NCBI RefSeq assembly: GCF_900699785.1
Contig: NZ_LR535679.1
Coordinates: 1,736,001 to 1,800,000 of the forward strand
DNA from: Campylobacter showae
Lineage (GTDB): Bacteria > Campylobacterota > Campylobacteria > Campylobacterales > Campylobacteraceae
DNA length: 64,000 bases
Direction of reading: 5' to 3'
The position numbers were made by a program, and so were the translations under genes. Below, in pieces: positions 53,775-63,376 of this stretch (positions are counted from its first letter, which is position 1; each line of letters opens with the position of its first letter). The notes under the pieces were generated by a model. The model saw only the letters and a program-made list of their open reading frames with translations. It searched no databases and was not told the origin of the DNA.

Positions 53775-54087
53775 TAGCATTCTCTCCTTGTGCTGCTACA
53801 TTCGCATCTATTTGCTTTTATATTTGGCTGTTTTTCGCAGTAGTAAATGATATGGATAGATATTATCATAGAAATATTTATCTCATTCTTAAGAAACAAT
53901 ACGCAGCGGTAAATTTGAAAAATATGTCGGCATTTTCGTAGCGCAAGCCTTATAAATAGCCGCTAAAAAGATAAGCGGTAAAATTTAAATCCAAGCAGTA
54001 AAACCGAGTTAAATTTGGCGCTTGGATTTGCTTTCAAATTTAGCGAGCATCAAATTTGCCCGCCAAATCAAAGCTAAAATCAAAAAT
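53775..54087. other. Spacer with a long inverted repeat
   Basis: AAATCCAAGC (53987-53996) and GCTTGGATTT (54020-54029) are perfect inverted repeats. Nothing is coded. The hairpin lies about 60 bases after the ybiT stop on the minus strand and may act in 3' end formation. Confidence 0.45.
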
Positions 54088-55677
54088 TTAAGCCGTCGCC
54101 CCCTCGTTCATCGCGGCGTATTCTTCAAAGGTTCCCTTAAAATCGACGACCTCGCCGTTGCCTTTTAGGTGGATGATGCGGTTAGCGAAGGCGTCGATGA
54201 GCTCGCGGTCGTGGCTCACGCAGATGACGTTGCCGCCGAATTTATACAGCGCCTCGCCTAGAGCGATGATGGCTTCGAGGTCGAGGTGGTTGTTTGGCTC
54301 GTCTAGCACGAGCAGATTGCCGCGCTCTAGCATCAGGCGGCTTAGCATCAGGCGGTGTTTTTCGCCACCGCTTAGGCTACCGACAGATTTTTCCTGCTCG
54401 GCGCCGCTAAATAGCATCCTGCCTAGGCACTTGCGGATCTCGTCTAGGTCCTTGTTGTTTTCGTCTTGCAGCCACTCGTAGAGTTTGAGTTCGCCGGTGA
54501 TTTTATTTGTCGTGTCCTGCGCGAAGTAGCTAGGCTCTATCGTCGCGCCCACGTGCACGTCGCCGCTATCCGGAGCGACCTCGCCGATGATGATTTTAGC
54601 CAGCGTGCTTTTGCCTACGCCGTTTGCGCCGATGATAGCGACTTTGTCGTTCTTTTCGAGCTTGAAGCTAAAATTTTCAAACAAAACCTTGTCGTATGTT
54701 TTGCTGATGCCGCGCACCTCTAGGATCTCGTTGCCGATGTCGCGCTTGGTGCGGAAAAGTATGCTAGGATCGCGTCTGCTTGATACCTTGATCTCCTCGA
54801 TGTCGAGTTTGTTTAGCTGCTTTTGGCGGCTCGTGGCTTGGCGGGCTTTGCTTGCGTTTGCCGAGAATCGCGCGATAAATTTCTCCAGCTCCTCTTTTTC
54901 TTTTAGTTTTTTGTCGCGTTCCATCTCGTGCTGTTTGGCAACCAGCGTCGAGGCGATGTACCAGTCGTCGTAGTTGCCGGCAAACTGCCTAATTTTCTTA
55001 AAATCCACGTCTAGTATGTGCGTGCAAACCGCGTTTAAGAAGTGGCGGTCGTGGCTGATTAGCACCATCGTTCCCTCGTGGCGGTTTAGCTCGTTTTCTA
55101 ACCACTTTATGCTATCGATATCAAGGTTGTTGGTGGGCTCGTCAAGGAAAAGAATGTCCGGCTTTGGAAATAGTACTTGAGCGAGCAGGACTTTAAATTT
55201 ATCCGAGTTTTCGACCTCGCTCATCGGCTTTTCAAAGTCGCTAAAGTCAAGCGAGCTTAGGATTTTTTCGATGCGTACCTCGTACTCGTAGCTAGGATCC
55301 TCCTCGGCGCTTATCATCTCAAGCTGCGCCAGACGGTCGTTTACGGCGTCGGTAAACTCTTCGCTCATATAGAGGCGCTCTTTTTCTTTTACTGCGTCGT
55401 AGAGGCGTTTGTTGCCGTATAGCACGGCGTCTTTGACGCTAAAGTTTTCAAACGCAAACTGATCTTGACCTAGTACGCCTACTTTTAGCCCGTTTTCGAT
55501 GACGATCTCGCCGCTGTTTGCTTCGATCTCGCCTGCAAGGATTTTTAAAAACGTCGATTTTCCCGCGCCGTTTGCGCCGATGAGACCGTAGCGGTTGCCG
55601 CGAGTGAGCTTTAAATTTACGTCCTCAAATAGCAACTGCGCGTTAAATCTCATTAATAAATTTTTGACTTCAAGCAT
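54088..55677 (-). CDS. ybiT: ABC-F ATPase of the YbiT subfamily
   Basis: A 529-residue cytoplasmic protein with two ABC cassettes and no membrane part, matching E. coli YbiT in length and many blocks: GNRYGLIGANGAGKSTFLK, QDQFAFENFSV, LDEPTNNLDIDSIKWLE, FIARFSANASKARQATSR, and the second Walker A GANGVGKSTLAK. ABC-F proteins act on ribosomes. The second Walker B reads LVLDEPNNHLDLEA, with Asn where the family normally has Thr. The first-cassette signature is degenerate (SEVENSDKFKVLLAQ), as in YbiT. Confidence 0.92.
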   Translation of the reverse strand: MLEVKNLLMRFNAQLLFEDVNLKLTRGNRYGLIGANGAGKSTFLKILAGEIEANSGEIVIENGLKVGVLGQDQFAFENFSVKDAVLYGNKRLYDAVKEKERLYMSEEFTDAVNDRLAQLEMISAEEDPSYEYEVRIEKILSSLDFSDFEKPMSEVENSDKFKVLLAQVLFPKPDILFLDEPTNNLDIDSIKWLENELNRHEGTMVLISHDRHFLNAVCTHILDVDFKKIRQFAGNYDDWYIASTLVAKQHEMERDKKLKEKEELEKFIARFSANASKARQATSRQKQLNKLDIEEIKVSSRRDPSILFRTKRDIGNEILEVRGISKTYDKVLFENFSFKLEKNDKVAIIGANGVGKSTLAKIIIGEVAPDSGDVHVGATIEPSYFAQDTTNKITGELKLYEWLQDENNKDLDEIRKCLGRMLFSGAEQEKSVGSLSGGEKHRLMLSRLMLERGNLLVLDEPNNHLDLEAIIALGEALYKFGGNVICVSHDRELIDAFANRIIHLKGNGEVVDFKGTFEEYAAMNEGATA

Positions 55678-55819
55678 ATTTACCCTTAAATTTTACTTTT
55701 AAAATTCTAGATTGTGCCAAAAAATCGTTTAAAATTAGTATAAACACTTATCTAAGATCAAAAAACTTTTAAACAAAAATGTGATAAAATGAGCCAAAAT
55801 TTATAGAAACGGAGCTTTT

Positions 55820-56992
55820 TTGCTTATGGCCGAAACGGCGCGAAAAATCTTGCGAAAAAATTCGCATGACGAGAAAGAGTGCGAAAAAAACGGTAGCAGA
55901 TTTAAAGAGCTAAAAGCTCGGGTACAGATGGCGAAATTTGAGCAAAGCGCCGAGGAAAAGGCGCTTGCGGCGATTGCTATTCCGTTACTTAGGTTTTTTA
56001 CTTGCTTGCAAATTTTTTTACTATTTTTTGCTATTTATGCGCGCGTGCCGGCGGCGTTTTTAGCTGCTTATATTTTTTTAGCGACGGTTAGCGTTTACGT
56101 AGCGCTTTGCCACGATGACGATCCGGGCTTTGCGGCAAATTTTATCCATCTCACGGTCGTATGCCACGGATTTTTGGGCGTATTTTTATACGGCTGGGGC
56201 TGGGGCAACGAAAATTTCTTTATTTGGGGTATCGCGACCAGTTATTTGATTTTTATCGGTAAAAACCGTACCGTACTTGGCATCATCATCGCTGAAGCCG
56301 TAGCTTACGCCGTTTTGTATATTTTGAGGGATAAATTCGGTGTCGTAAATTTAGGCGCTAGCGGAAGCGTTATGTTCGTTGTGACGTTTGCGGCGATATT
56401 CGTATCGTTTGCTCGCCGTACGAACACGCTAAACTCGGTTTACGCAAAGAGTATAAACGAGGTCGCCTCGCAAAACGATAAACTCGAGTCCGCATGCAAA
56501 TTTGACTTTCTAACCGGCCTTGATAATCGCCGCTATGCGCAGGAACAGTTTGACGAGATAGCGGAATATTTTCCGTATGAAAAGGTGCTGGTCGCGCTTG
56601 GCGATATAGATGATTTTAAGGTAATAAACGACACCTTCGGGCACGACGCTGGAGACGAGACGATAAAGCAGATCGCGCAAATTTTACGCGAAAACTCGCG
56701 CGGCGAAAAAGATATCTTGTGTCGCTGGGGCGGTGAGGAGTTTTTACTCGTAGCTTTAGTACACGACGATGTTTCGGCCCAAGAGATGGTAAAAAGAGTG
56801 CTAAAAAATGTAAATACCCTCACTTCTCCAGACGGCAAAAAAATAGGCATAACCTTTGGCGCTGCGGTGTTTAAAAGCGCGCGGGAGATGAGTCTAAACG
56901 AAATGGCAATCGTCGCGGATAAGCTTTTGTACGAGGGTAAGAGGAGCGGTAAAAACTGCGTCAAATTTAAGGGATGCGGCGATGCTGCTTAA
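55820..56992 (+). CDS. Membrane diguanylate cyclase, first of a pair
   Basis: A 390-residue protein: about five or six membrane helices (residues 50-200), a short coiled link, then a GGDEF domain from residue 225 (FDFLTGLDNRRYAQEQF; active site RWGGEEFLLVA; end ADKLLYEGKRSGKN). It should make c-di-GMP from GTP. The inhibitory RxxD site is not canonical: the arrangement RGEKDILCRWGGEEF has one residue too many between Arg and Asp. The start is TTG 55820, five bases after GGAG; ATG 55826 is possible. Confidence 0.85.
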   Translation: MLMAETARKILRKNSHDEKECEKNGSRFKELKARVQMAKFEQSAEEKALAAIAIPLLRFFTCLQIFLLFFAIYARVPAAFLAAYIFLATVSVYVALCHDDDPGFAANFIHLTVVCHGFLGVFLYGWGWGNENFFIWGIATSYLIFIGKNRTVLGIIIAEAVAYAVLYILRDKFGVVNLGASGSVMFVVTFAAIFVSFARRTNTLNSVYAKSINEVASQNDKLESACKFDFLTGLDNRRYAQEQFDEIAEYFPYEKVLVALGDIDDFKVINDTFGHDAGDETIKQIAQILRENSRGEKDILCRWGGEEFLLVALVHDDVSAQEMVKRVLKNVNTLTSPDGKKIGITFGAAVFKSAREMSLNEMAIVADKLLYEGKRSGKNCVKFKGCGDAA

Positions 56993-58049
56993 CCTTTTTG
57001 CGAGGTACGGCTTTTACGTCAAGCTTCGTGCTATGTTTGCGGCGTTTGGGCTTATTCACGCGATATATCTGGCGCTGTTTATCTACATAGATCAGCTTTT
57101 GCTAGCTTGCCTAAATGTCATTAGCGTCGCTCTTTATGCCGCTTGCGTCTATATGGCGAGGGATCTAAAGACGGCTGCCATAGCCGTAGCGGCGGTTAGG
57201 ATCGAGATATTTGCTCACGCTTTTATCTGCACGCTCGTTCTTGGCTGGGACTACGGGTTTCAAAATATCATCTTAGCTCTTATGTCCATGGTGTTTTTCT
57301 CAAGTCTCGCGACAAAGGGCGTAAATAACTTTTTCGCATACGCCAAGGGCGCGGCGTATTTGTTTTTATATTTTTATGCAAAGACTCCTTCGCAGCTTGC
57401 AGGAACACAGGCGGAGTTTTTTTATGTTTTAAATTTCATCATCATTGCTACGATTGTCATCATTTTGGTTATTGATTTTTCTAGAACATTTAGCGCAAAA
57501 CTGCGCCAAGATATGCTCGAGCGCCAAGAGAGGCTAAGCGAACTAGCCAACAAAGACCCGCTCACCAGCCTTTTAAATAGAAACGCATTTTACGAATTTG
57601 CCGTGCCGCGCATGCAGTTTTTGAGCGGAGATGCTAGTATCGTGCTGTGCGACATCGACGACTTTAAAAAACTAAACGACGCCCACGGGCACGCCTTTGG
57701 CGACGAGGCGCTAAAGATCATAGCGCACGCGATAAAAAGCAGTCTGCGCGAGGGTGATTTGGTGTATCGCTGGGGCGGCGAGGAGTTTTTAATATTTTTA
57801 TCGGATATAAATCTCGAAAACTCGGAGCATATTTTTGAGCGTATCAGGCGCAAGATCGCCGAGACTCAGCTAGAATTTGAAGGCAAGAGCGCTAAGACGT
57901 CCGCGACCTTTGGGCTAGTTAACTTTAACGTCAAAGCCGTAAAAGAAGTGGAAACCGTGATAAAACAAGCCGATAAGCTACTCTACGAAGGCAAAAATAG
58001 CGGTAAAAATAAGGTCGTCGCTCAGACTTTCGGCGGAAATTATCTTTAA
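56982..58049 (+). CDS. Membrane diguanylate cyclase, second of a pair
   Basis: A 355-residue protein with about six N-terminal helices and a C-terminal GGDEF domain (LANKDPLTSLLNRNAFYEF; RWGGEEFLIFLSD; ADKLLYEGKNSGKN). Unlike its neighbour it has a normal inhibitory site REGD six residues before GGEEF. It overlaps the end of the first cyclase by 11 bases, so the pair is cotranslated. N-terminal sensor parts are unlike each other, suggesting two inputs into c-di-GMP. Confidence 0.87.
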   Translation: MLLNLFARYGFYVKLRAMFAAFGLIHAIYLALFIYIDQLLLACLNVISVALYAACVYMARDLKTAAIAVAAVRIEIFAHAFICTLVLGWDYGFQNIILALMSMVFFSSLATKGVNNFFAYAKGAAYLFLYFYAKTPSQLAGTQAEFFYVLNFIIIATIVIILVIDFSRTFSAKLRQDMLERQERLSELANKDPLTSLLNRNAFYEFAVPRMQFLSGDASIVLCDIDDFKKLNDAHGHAFGDEALKIIAHAIKSSLREGDLVYRWGGEEFLIFLSDINLENSEHIFERIRRKIAETQLEFEGKSAKTSATFGLVNFNVKAVKEVETVIKQADKLLYEGKNSGKNKVVAQTFGGNYL

Positions 58050-58283
58050 AACATACTCCGGGAGCGGATCAAATTTAAATTTTTATCGTTTTTGCTACTC
58101 AAATTTGAGTCAAATTTAGCGGTCAAAGTCAAATTTGACGAGTTTAAATTTGACCTCTGAAAGCAAAAACCTAGCTTTCAAAATTCTTTCGTAGCCGCTC
58201 AAATTTGTTCAAATTTGAGTTGAGCCCGTAAAATTTCGCTAAAATCCCTCATAAAATCCACGCAATCAAAGGCCGAAACAAAA
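58050..58283. other. Spacer densely packed with AAATTT words
   Basis: Between 58071 and 58236 I count nine AAATTT words, several inside CAAATTTGA or TCAAATTTG palindromes. There is no gene. It covers the start region of the next gene. Confidence 0.6.
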
Positions 58284-59141
58284 ATGCGCATCGCAAAAAT
58301 CCGCGCAAAAAATATCCTCTCGCGCTCCAAAATCGGCAGCGGAGGCTACGCGATCAATCCGTACGTAGGCTGCCCGCACGGCTGCATCTACTGCTACGCC
58401 GAGTTTATGCGCGGCGTCACCGGGCACGAGGAGGCGTGGGGCGAGTTTTTAGACGTGAAGGATTTTGACGCGGCGGGCTTAGTTAAATTTGCGGGCTTGC
58501 GCGGCGGCGAGCGCGTATTTATGAGCTCGGTTACGGACTGCTATAACCCGTATGAGGCGCGCTTTGGAGCTACGCGCAAAGTCCTCGAGGCGGTTGCGGG
58601 CTCGGATATAAACCTGCAAATTTTAACCAAATCAAACCTCGTGACGCGCGATATAGACCTGCTGCAAACCATGCCAAACGTCCGCGTAGGCGTGAGTTTG
58701 AGCGTGATAGATGAAAAACTGTGCCGCACGCTGGAGCCTCGCGCAAGCTCCGTAGCAGCAAGGATTGCAGCGATAAAAAAACTGCGCGCCGCGGGAGTAA
58801 AAACCTATATCTTCGTCGCGCCGATTTTTCCGCAGATCACGCCCGTTTTTGATATCATATCTCATTGCGGCGACGCGGCGGATGAAATTTGGTTTGATAG
58901 GCTAAATCTCTATCCGAATTTTCGCGATAAAATTTTATCCTTCATCGGGCGAAATTTCCCAGCGCTTTTGCCGCTTTATAAGCAAATTTATCTTTTCGGC
59001 GAGGACGGCTATTTTGAGCGGTTAGCGGATGAGATCAGGCTTGCCGCGCGGGAGAAATTCGGAAGCCAGAGCGGCGAGAGGGTCAGGATATTTTTTGAGC
59101 GGAGAAAATCCGGCGCAGATAAATTTGAAAGGCGAAAATGA
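58284..59141 (+). CDS. SplB-like (COG1533) radical SAM protein
   Basis: A 285-residue radical SAM protein with the COG1533 opening YAINPYVGCPHGCIYCYAEFM: the cluster Cys are 30, 34 and 37 in CPHGCIYC. FMSSVTDCYNPYEA and LQILTKSNLVTRDIDLL follow, typical of the DNA spore-photoproduct-lyase-related family found in non-spore formers. Substrate unknown; DNA repair is only one possibility. Its end overlaps the hydrolase start as ATGA. Confidence 0.85.
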   Translation: MRIAKIRAKNILSRSKIGSGGYAINPYVGCPHGCIYCYAEFMRGVTGHEEAWGEFLDVKDFDAAGLVKFAGLRGGERVFMSSVTDCYNPYEARFGATRKVLEAVAGSDINLQILTKSNLVTRDIDLLQTMPNVRVGVSLSVIDEKLCRTLEPRASSVAARIAAIKKLRAAGVKTYIFVAPIFPQITPVFDIISHCGDAADEIWFDRLNLYPNFRDKILSFIGRNFPALLPLYKQIYLFGEDGYFERLADEIRLAAREKFGSQSGERVRIFFERRKSGADKFERRK

Positions 59142-59968
59142 ACGTAATTTTACGGCTTGGCATTATAGTTTTGATCCTATATATCGCGCTTTTGGCGCTG
59201 CTTTATTTTTTTCAAGAGAGGCTGATATTTTTCCCGAGCAAGCTTGAGCCAAACCATGATTTTAGCTTTGATCGGCCGTTTGAGGAGATAAGACTAGACG
59301 CGGATGGCACGTGGATAAGCGGGCTTAAATTTTTAGCGCAGAGTGGGGACGGCGGGCACGATATGAACGGCGAACGAAAAGCGAAAAACGGCGCGGCGAT
59401 ATTTTTCCACGGCAATGCTGGCAATCTGCAAGGCTGGGGCAAGTATGCGCGGTATTTTACGGATTTGGGCTATGATTTTTATCTGTTTGACTACCGAGGC
59501 TACGGCAAGAGCGGCGGCGAGATAGGCTCGCAGGAGCAGCTTTATGCGGATGCGGACGCGATGATGCAGCTGGTTTTGCGGGAGTATGATGCGGGCGAGA
59601 TTGCGGCGGTCGGGTACTCGGTAGGTAGCGGATTGGCAGCTCGCGCGGCGCAGAAATACGGCGCTAAGCGGCTAGTTTTGATCGCGCCGTATTTTGGCCT
59701 AGAGGAGCTAGCGCGCGAGAAAATGCCGTTCGTGCCGAAATTTTTAATCAAATACAAAATCCCTACGTTTGAGTTTGTCGGCGGTTTTGGCGGGCCGGTG
59801 ACGATATTTCACGGCGAGCACGACGAACTAATCGGCGTGGATAACTCGCGCAGGTTGCTTAAATTTCTAAAACCGGGAGATAAAATTTACGAGCTAAATG
59901 CCAGCCACAACGATATCCTAGGCCTAAGCGAGCTTTGGGAAAAATTAGCGCAGAGGCTTGGCGAGTAG
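59138..59968 (+). CDS. Membrane-anchored alpha/beta hydrolase
   Basis: A 276-residue protein with an N-terminal helix (LGIIVLILYIALLALLYFF) and an ABHD17/YfhR-type hydrolase domain. The oxyanion block is FFHGNAGNLQGWGKYA, the nucleophile Ser is in VGYSVGSGLAARAA, the acid in FHGEHDELIG and the His in ASHNDI. It probably cleaves an ester or thioester at the membrane; the substrate is unknown. Confidence 0.85.
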   Translation: MNVILRLGIIVLILYIALLALLYFFQERLIFFPSKLEPNHDFSFDRPFEEIRLDADGTWISGLKFLAQSGDGGHDMNGERKAKNGAAIFFHGNAGNLQGWGKYARYFTDLGYDFYLFDYRGYGKSGGEIGSQEQLYADADAMMQLVLREYDAGEIAAVGYSVGSGLAARAAQKYGAKRLVLIAPYFGLEELAREKMPFVPKFLIKYKIPTFEFVGGFGGPVTIFHGEHDELIGVDNSRRLLKFLKPGDKIYELNASHNDILGLSELWEKLAQRLGE

Positions 59969-60065
59969 GGTGGGGCTGCAGATAATCTATTGGTGCCGAT
60001 TGGCTGGTATTTTGTAGGATATCATGCGCTGCGGCGAGGATGTGAGTATTGAAATACTTTGGCTT

Positions 60066-60099
60066 AAGTTATCCGCCAAAAAAATTTGACGGATAACTT
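60066..60099. terminator. Hairpin after the autotransporter gene
   Basis: The perfect stem AAGTTATCCG / CGGATAACTT has a 14-base loop and lies eight bases from the autotransporter stop. There is no T tract beyond it, so termination is uncertain. Confidence 0.45.
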
Positions 60100-60106
60100 G
60101 TTAAAA

Positions 60107-63100
60107 TTAAAATGAAATCTCAATCTTGGCGTTTAAGCTATTTGATTTTACGTCGTTTCCGAATGCACCGATGTATGATAGCCTTAGACTTGTGTTTTTA
60201 GATATCATAGTTTCCACGCCGGCACCCACGGTGGCGAAATCTTTAATCTCTTTGCCTTCTAGATCCACATATCCGGCACTCGCGACGTTTACTCCTGCAC
60301 CAGGTCTGGTGTCGCCGAAAAATCTATTATAGGCTAGATCAAACTGTGCAGACGAATTCATGCTGCCTATTTTAAACGGCACGCTCGGACTAATGCCCGC
60401 TGTTAGGATATTCATATTTCTAGATTTTTTATCCGTACTCATCGTAAACGGACCTACGTTTTCACTTATACCGCCAGCTCTAGCATAGATACGGGAAACA
60501 CCCAGATACGGATTTATCTCGAAATTTTCGCCATTAAAGCCGCCGTATGTCGCGCTAGCAAACATGTTGACAAGCTTTTCGTTGCTTTTAGCGGCATTGT
60601 TTACCGTGTATTGAACTATCGTAGAGCTGCCGGTTTTTTTGCGCTTTATGTCCGTATATACGGTACCTAGATCAAATTTGACAGATTCTAGGCTAATTTG
60701 CGCATAAATACCAACGTGTTTATTTGTATGGTCAAATTCTTTGCTACCGTCTTCTTTGGTCTTGCTTTTTCCTGCACCCAGCACGGCTCCCAGCCTTAAG
60801 CTTTCATTTAGCGCACCGTCTAAGCCGAAAAGTTGCGTCACGGATGTGGATTTAAATTCTCCGCTTCCTTCGTCTGAGTCGAATTTCATGACGTTTCCTG
60901 CAGTGTTCGACCAGAAGTTAATTCCCGTCTCTTTATCGTCCATGTTTAATGCATTAAAGTCTCTTTTGCGGTTTAAAACGGCGTTTCGGATCAATATATT
61001 ATCAATCACGGCTGCGTTTTGAGCGGCAAAATTTGCTTCGTTTGCAAATGTTTTGAGTGTATCGGAGGCTTGCTGCGGCGTAGCGAAGATGAAATTTCTA
61101 TACAGATCGCTCGTTAGTACTGCAGGCCTACTTCTAAAGGCGCTCAATAGGGCAGGTTGATTACTTGAGCCTTCGATTGCGGCGGCGATAAGTTTTTGAT
61201 TTTTACTCTTTGCGAAATCCACCATGCCCTTACTGCTCTTCTTGACGGTGAGCTCTAGTTTGGAATCGTTAAAATTTTTAACTAAATCAAAAAACGCATA
61301 TTCTCTTAATATCGTTTGATCATAGCCTTGGAAGCTACCTTCAACCCAATATTTCTTTGATTTTGTAGGATCCTTATACATCTTTTGTGCGTCTTCAAAA
61401 AGAGGATTTTCTAGATCTACGATAGAGTTTTTTTCAAACGTAAGGTTTAAATTCGTAGCTCCTGCCGAAGACATGCCGACTATGCCGGGATGTGATATGA
61501 CGTATCTGCCGCCTTGCTTTATCGTCGCCGTGACGGTATCTGAAGTAGCGGCTCTAGTTTTGTTTATGAATTCTTTCGGCTTTTGGAGCATATCGGTTTT
61601 GACCTCTTGGACGGTTAGGCTCTTTTTTATCTTTAAAGCGCCGCCGTTTTCTACTATCACGTTGCTATTTTTTAAAGACTGATTTAGCGCCGTGATCTGC
61701 CCATCTTTTATGACGGTGTCGCCGCTATAGGTGTTATCGCCGGCAAGCGTAAGCGTGCCGCTACCTCTTTTTATAAGCGTTCCTTTATAGCCCTCCGCTG
61801 CCCTATATGCTCTTGCTTGTTCTCTGGCTAGCTCTACGTTGTATTCGGCTCTTTCTTCTGCGGTCAAATTTCCACCCTTGGCATCGAGCTGTGCTTTGCG
61901 CGCCGCCCAAACCGCCGCATCCACATCGTCCTCGGTTTTTCTAAATTTTATAGCTTTATCAGAGATGTCGTTAGACCAGACATCATCTACGTCCATATTT
62001 ACGTCAAATTTACCTAAAAACTGACCTGGCCCAAACATTGCTCTACCGATATCTACTATGCCCCAACCCCATCTCTTATCAGGTACTCCATGCTCGCTCG
62101 TCCAGCCCGAAAGCTTGCTGGTATCATTCTTTTTGAACGAGTACTTTGTTTGTCTTGCCGTCGTTAGTAAGACATCTCTTGCCTGCTCGTTGGTCATGTA
62201 GCTATATCTAGACATTATGACGCCCAAAGCTCCCGTTACATGGGGCGCTGCCATCGACGTACCGCCCCAGGAGTCATATCCTGCCTTGCCGGTTTTTACG
62301 TCTACGACAGGTGATTTTATCTTTGTTCCGGGTGCTGCTATAGTCCACCACTTGGAGTGTCCAGCAGTGTTAAACCTTTGAGTGCTGTTCTCAGTTTGTC
62401 CTGTTACGTTTAGCCATAGTTTTTCAGCATCGGGGCGAAAATACGGCAGCATCGCTCTTGTGTAGGATTCTTCCATACCGTCTCTGTTACCTGCGGTAAA
62501 AACTTGGATTATTCTGTATTTTTTTGCTACTTCGTATGCGGCGTCCATAAAATTTTTTTGGCCGTCCGCTACGAACTGATAATAAGCTTTTTTGGCTGCA
62601 TTTAGATCTCTTAAATATAGATGATGTTTAGGCTCAGTAGGATTTGTTGCCGTGCCGGGGGTGCCGCTGTAGCCCTCTGCTCCAGGGTAGGAGGAATTTA
62701 CTCTTCTGTTTGACCCCCAGCTATTATTTATCGCTCTTACGCCTGATTTAGCAAGCTCGTTATATACGGCATAGAAGTATCCGTAGCCTTGATTTGGGCC
62801 GTAGGTCATGCCGTCGTTTCCGCCCGTATTTCCAGAGTATAATCTTGATTCCCATGCTACTCCATGCGTGCCGCTTCCGTCGCGGTTTGCAGCTATCGTA
62901 CCTCCTACGTGCGTGCCGTGAGAGTCATTTACGCCCGCTATCCAATCCCCGTTGGTTTCAAATTTTTGCCCTTTTTTAAATTCACCCTTATTTGTCCTAT
63001 CTTTTTCATCGCTATTTTTTTGTTTAAAGGGCGCGTTGCCGTATTCTGCATCTGGATAACGCATACCGTTTTTGGAGTATTCGCCCTTCGCGGTCGTTCC

Positions 63101-63376
63101 TGTAATCCTGCCGCCTGCGAATTCTTGATGGCTTAGAAGCATACCAGAATCTACCACTCCTAGTTTTACTCCTTTGCCAGTGGCGCCTTTGGCGTAGGCT
63201 ACCGATGCGTTCATGCCACCTAGACCCCAGTACGCTTTATACTCGTCTGTTTCCCAACTTTTTATGTCGCCTATTTTACCAGGCTCTATATATTGCGCTT
63301 CGCAAATACTTGGTAATAAAAGGCCGCATGTTACCATCGAGAGCACAAATGCCTTCTTAAAATTAGAACAATACAT
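60107..63376 (-). CDS. Subtilisin-type serine protease autotransporter
   Basis: A 1089-residue type Va secreted protein. Signal peptide (about 1-27, VLSMVTCGLLLPSICEA); S8 domain with Asp76 in GVVDSGM, His153 in DSHGTHVGG, Asn297 in FTAGN and Ser374 in GTSMAAPHVTG; a passenger-linked repeat (about 535-565, GTLIKRGSGTLTLAGDNTYSG); and a beta-barrel of about 280 residues ending LNAKIEISF. All triad residues are kept, so it should be an active protease at the cell surface, comparable with NalP, SphB1 or AaaA. It may process other surface proteins or host targets. A long AT-rich region lies upstream. Confidence 0.92.
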   Translation of the reverse strand: MYCSNFKKAFVLSMVTCGLLLPSICEAQYIEPGKIGDIKSWETDEYKAYWGLGGMNASVAYAKGATGKGVKLGVVDSGMLLSHQEFAGGRITGTTAKGEYSKNGMRYPDAEYGNAPFKQKNSDEKDRTNKGEFKKGQKFETNGDWIAGVNDSHGTHVGGTIAANRDGSGTHGVAWESRLYSGNTGGNDGMTYGPNQGYGYFYAVYNELAKSGVRAINNSWGSNRRVNSSYPGAEGYSGTPGTATNPTEPKHHLYLRDLNAAKKAYYQFVADGQKNFMDAAYEVAKKYRIIQVFTAGNRDGMEESYTRAMLPYFRPDAEKLWLNVTGQTENSTQRFNTAGHSKWWTIAAPGTKIKSPVVDVKTGKAGYDSWGGTSMAAPHVTGALGVIMSRYSYMTNEQARDVLLTTARQTKYSFKKNDTSKLSGWTSEHGVPDKRWGWGIVDIGRAMFGPGQFLGKFDVNMDVDDVWSNDISDKAIKFRKTEDDVDAAVWAARKAQLDAKGGNLTAEERAEYNVELAREQARAYRAAEGYKGTLIKRGSGTLTLAGDNTYSGDTVIKDGQITALNQSLKNSNVIVENGGALKIKKSLTVQEVKTDMLQKPKEFINKTRAATSDTVTATIKQGGRYVISHPGIVGMSSAGATNLNLTFEKNSIVDLENPLFEDAQKMYKDPTKSKKYWVEGSFQGYDQTILREYAFFDLVKNFNDSKLELTVKKSSKGMVDFAKSKNQKLIAAAIEGSSNQPALLSAFRSRPAVLTSDLYRNFIFATPQQASDTLKTFANEANFAAQNAAVIDNILIRNAVLNRKRDFNALNMDDKETGINFWSNTAGNVMKFDSDEGSGEFKSTSVTQLFGLDGALNESLRLGAVLGAGKSKTKEDGSKEFDHTNKHVGIYAQISLESVKFDLGTVYTDIKRKKTGSSTIVQYTVNNAAKSNEKLVNMFASATYGGFNGENFEINPYLGVSRIYARAGGISENVGPFTMSTDKKSRNMNILTAGISPSVPFKIGSMNSSAQFDLAYNRFFGDTRPGAGVNVASAGYVDLEGKEIKDFATVGAGVETMISKNTSLRLSYIGAFGNDVKSNSLNAKIEISF

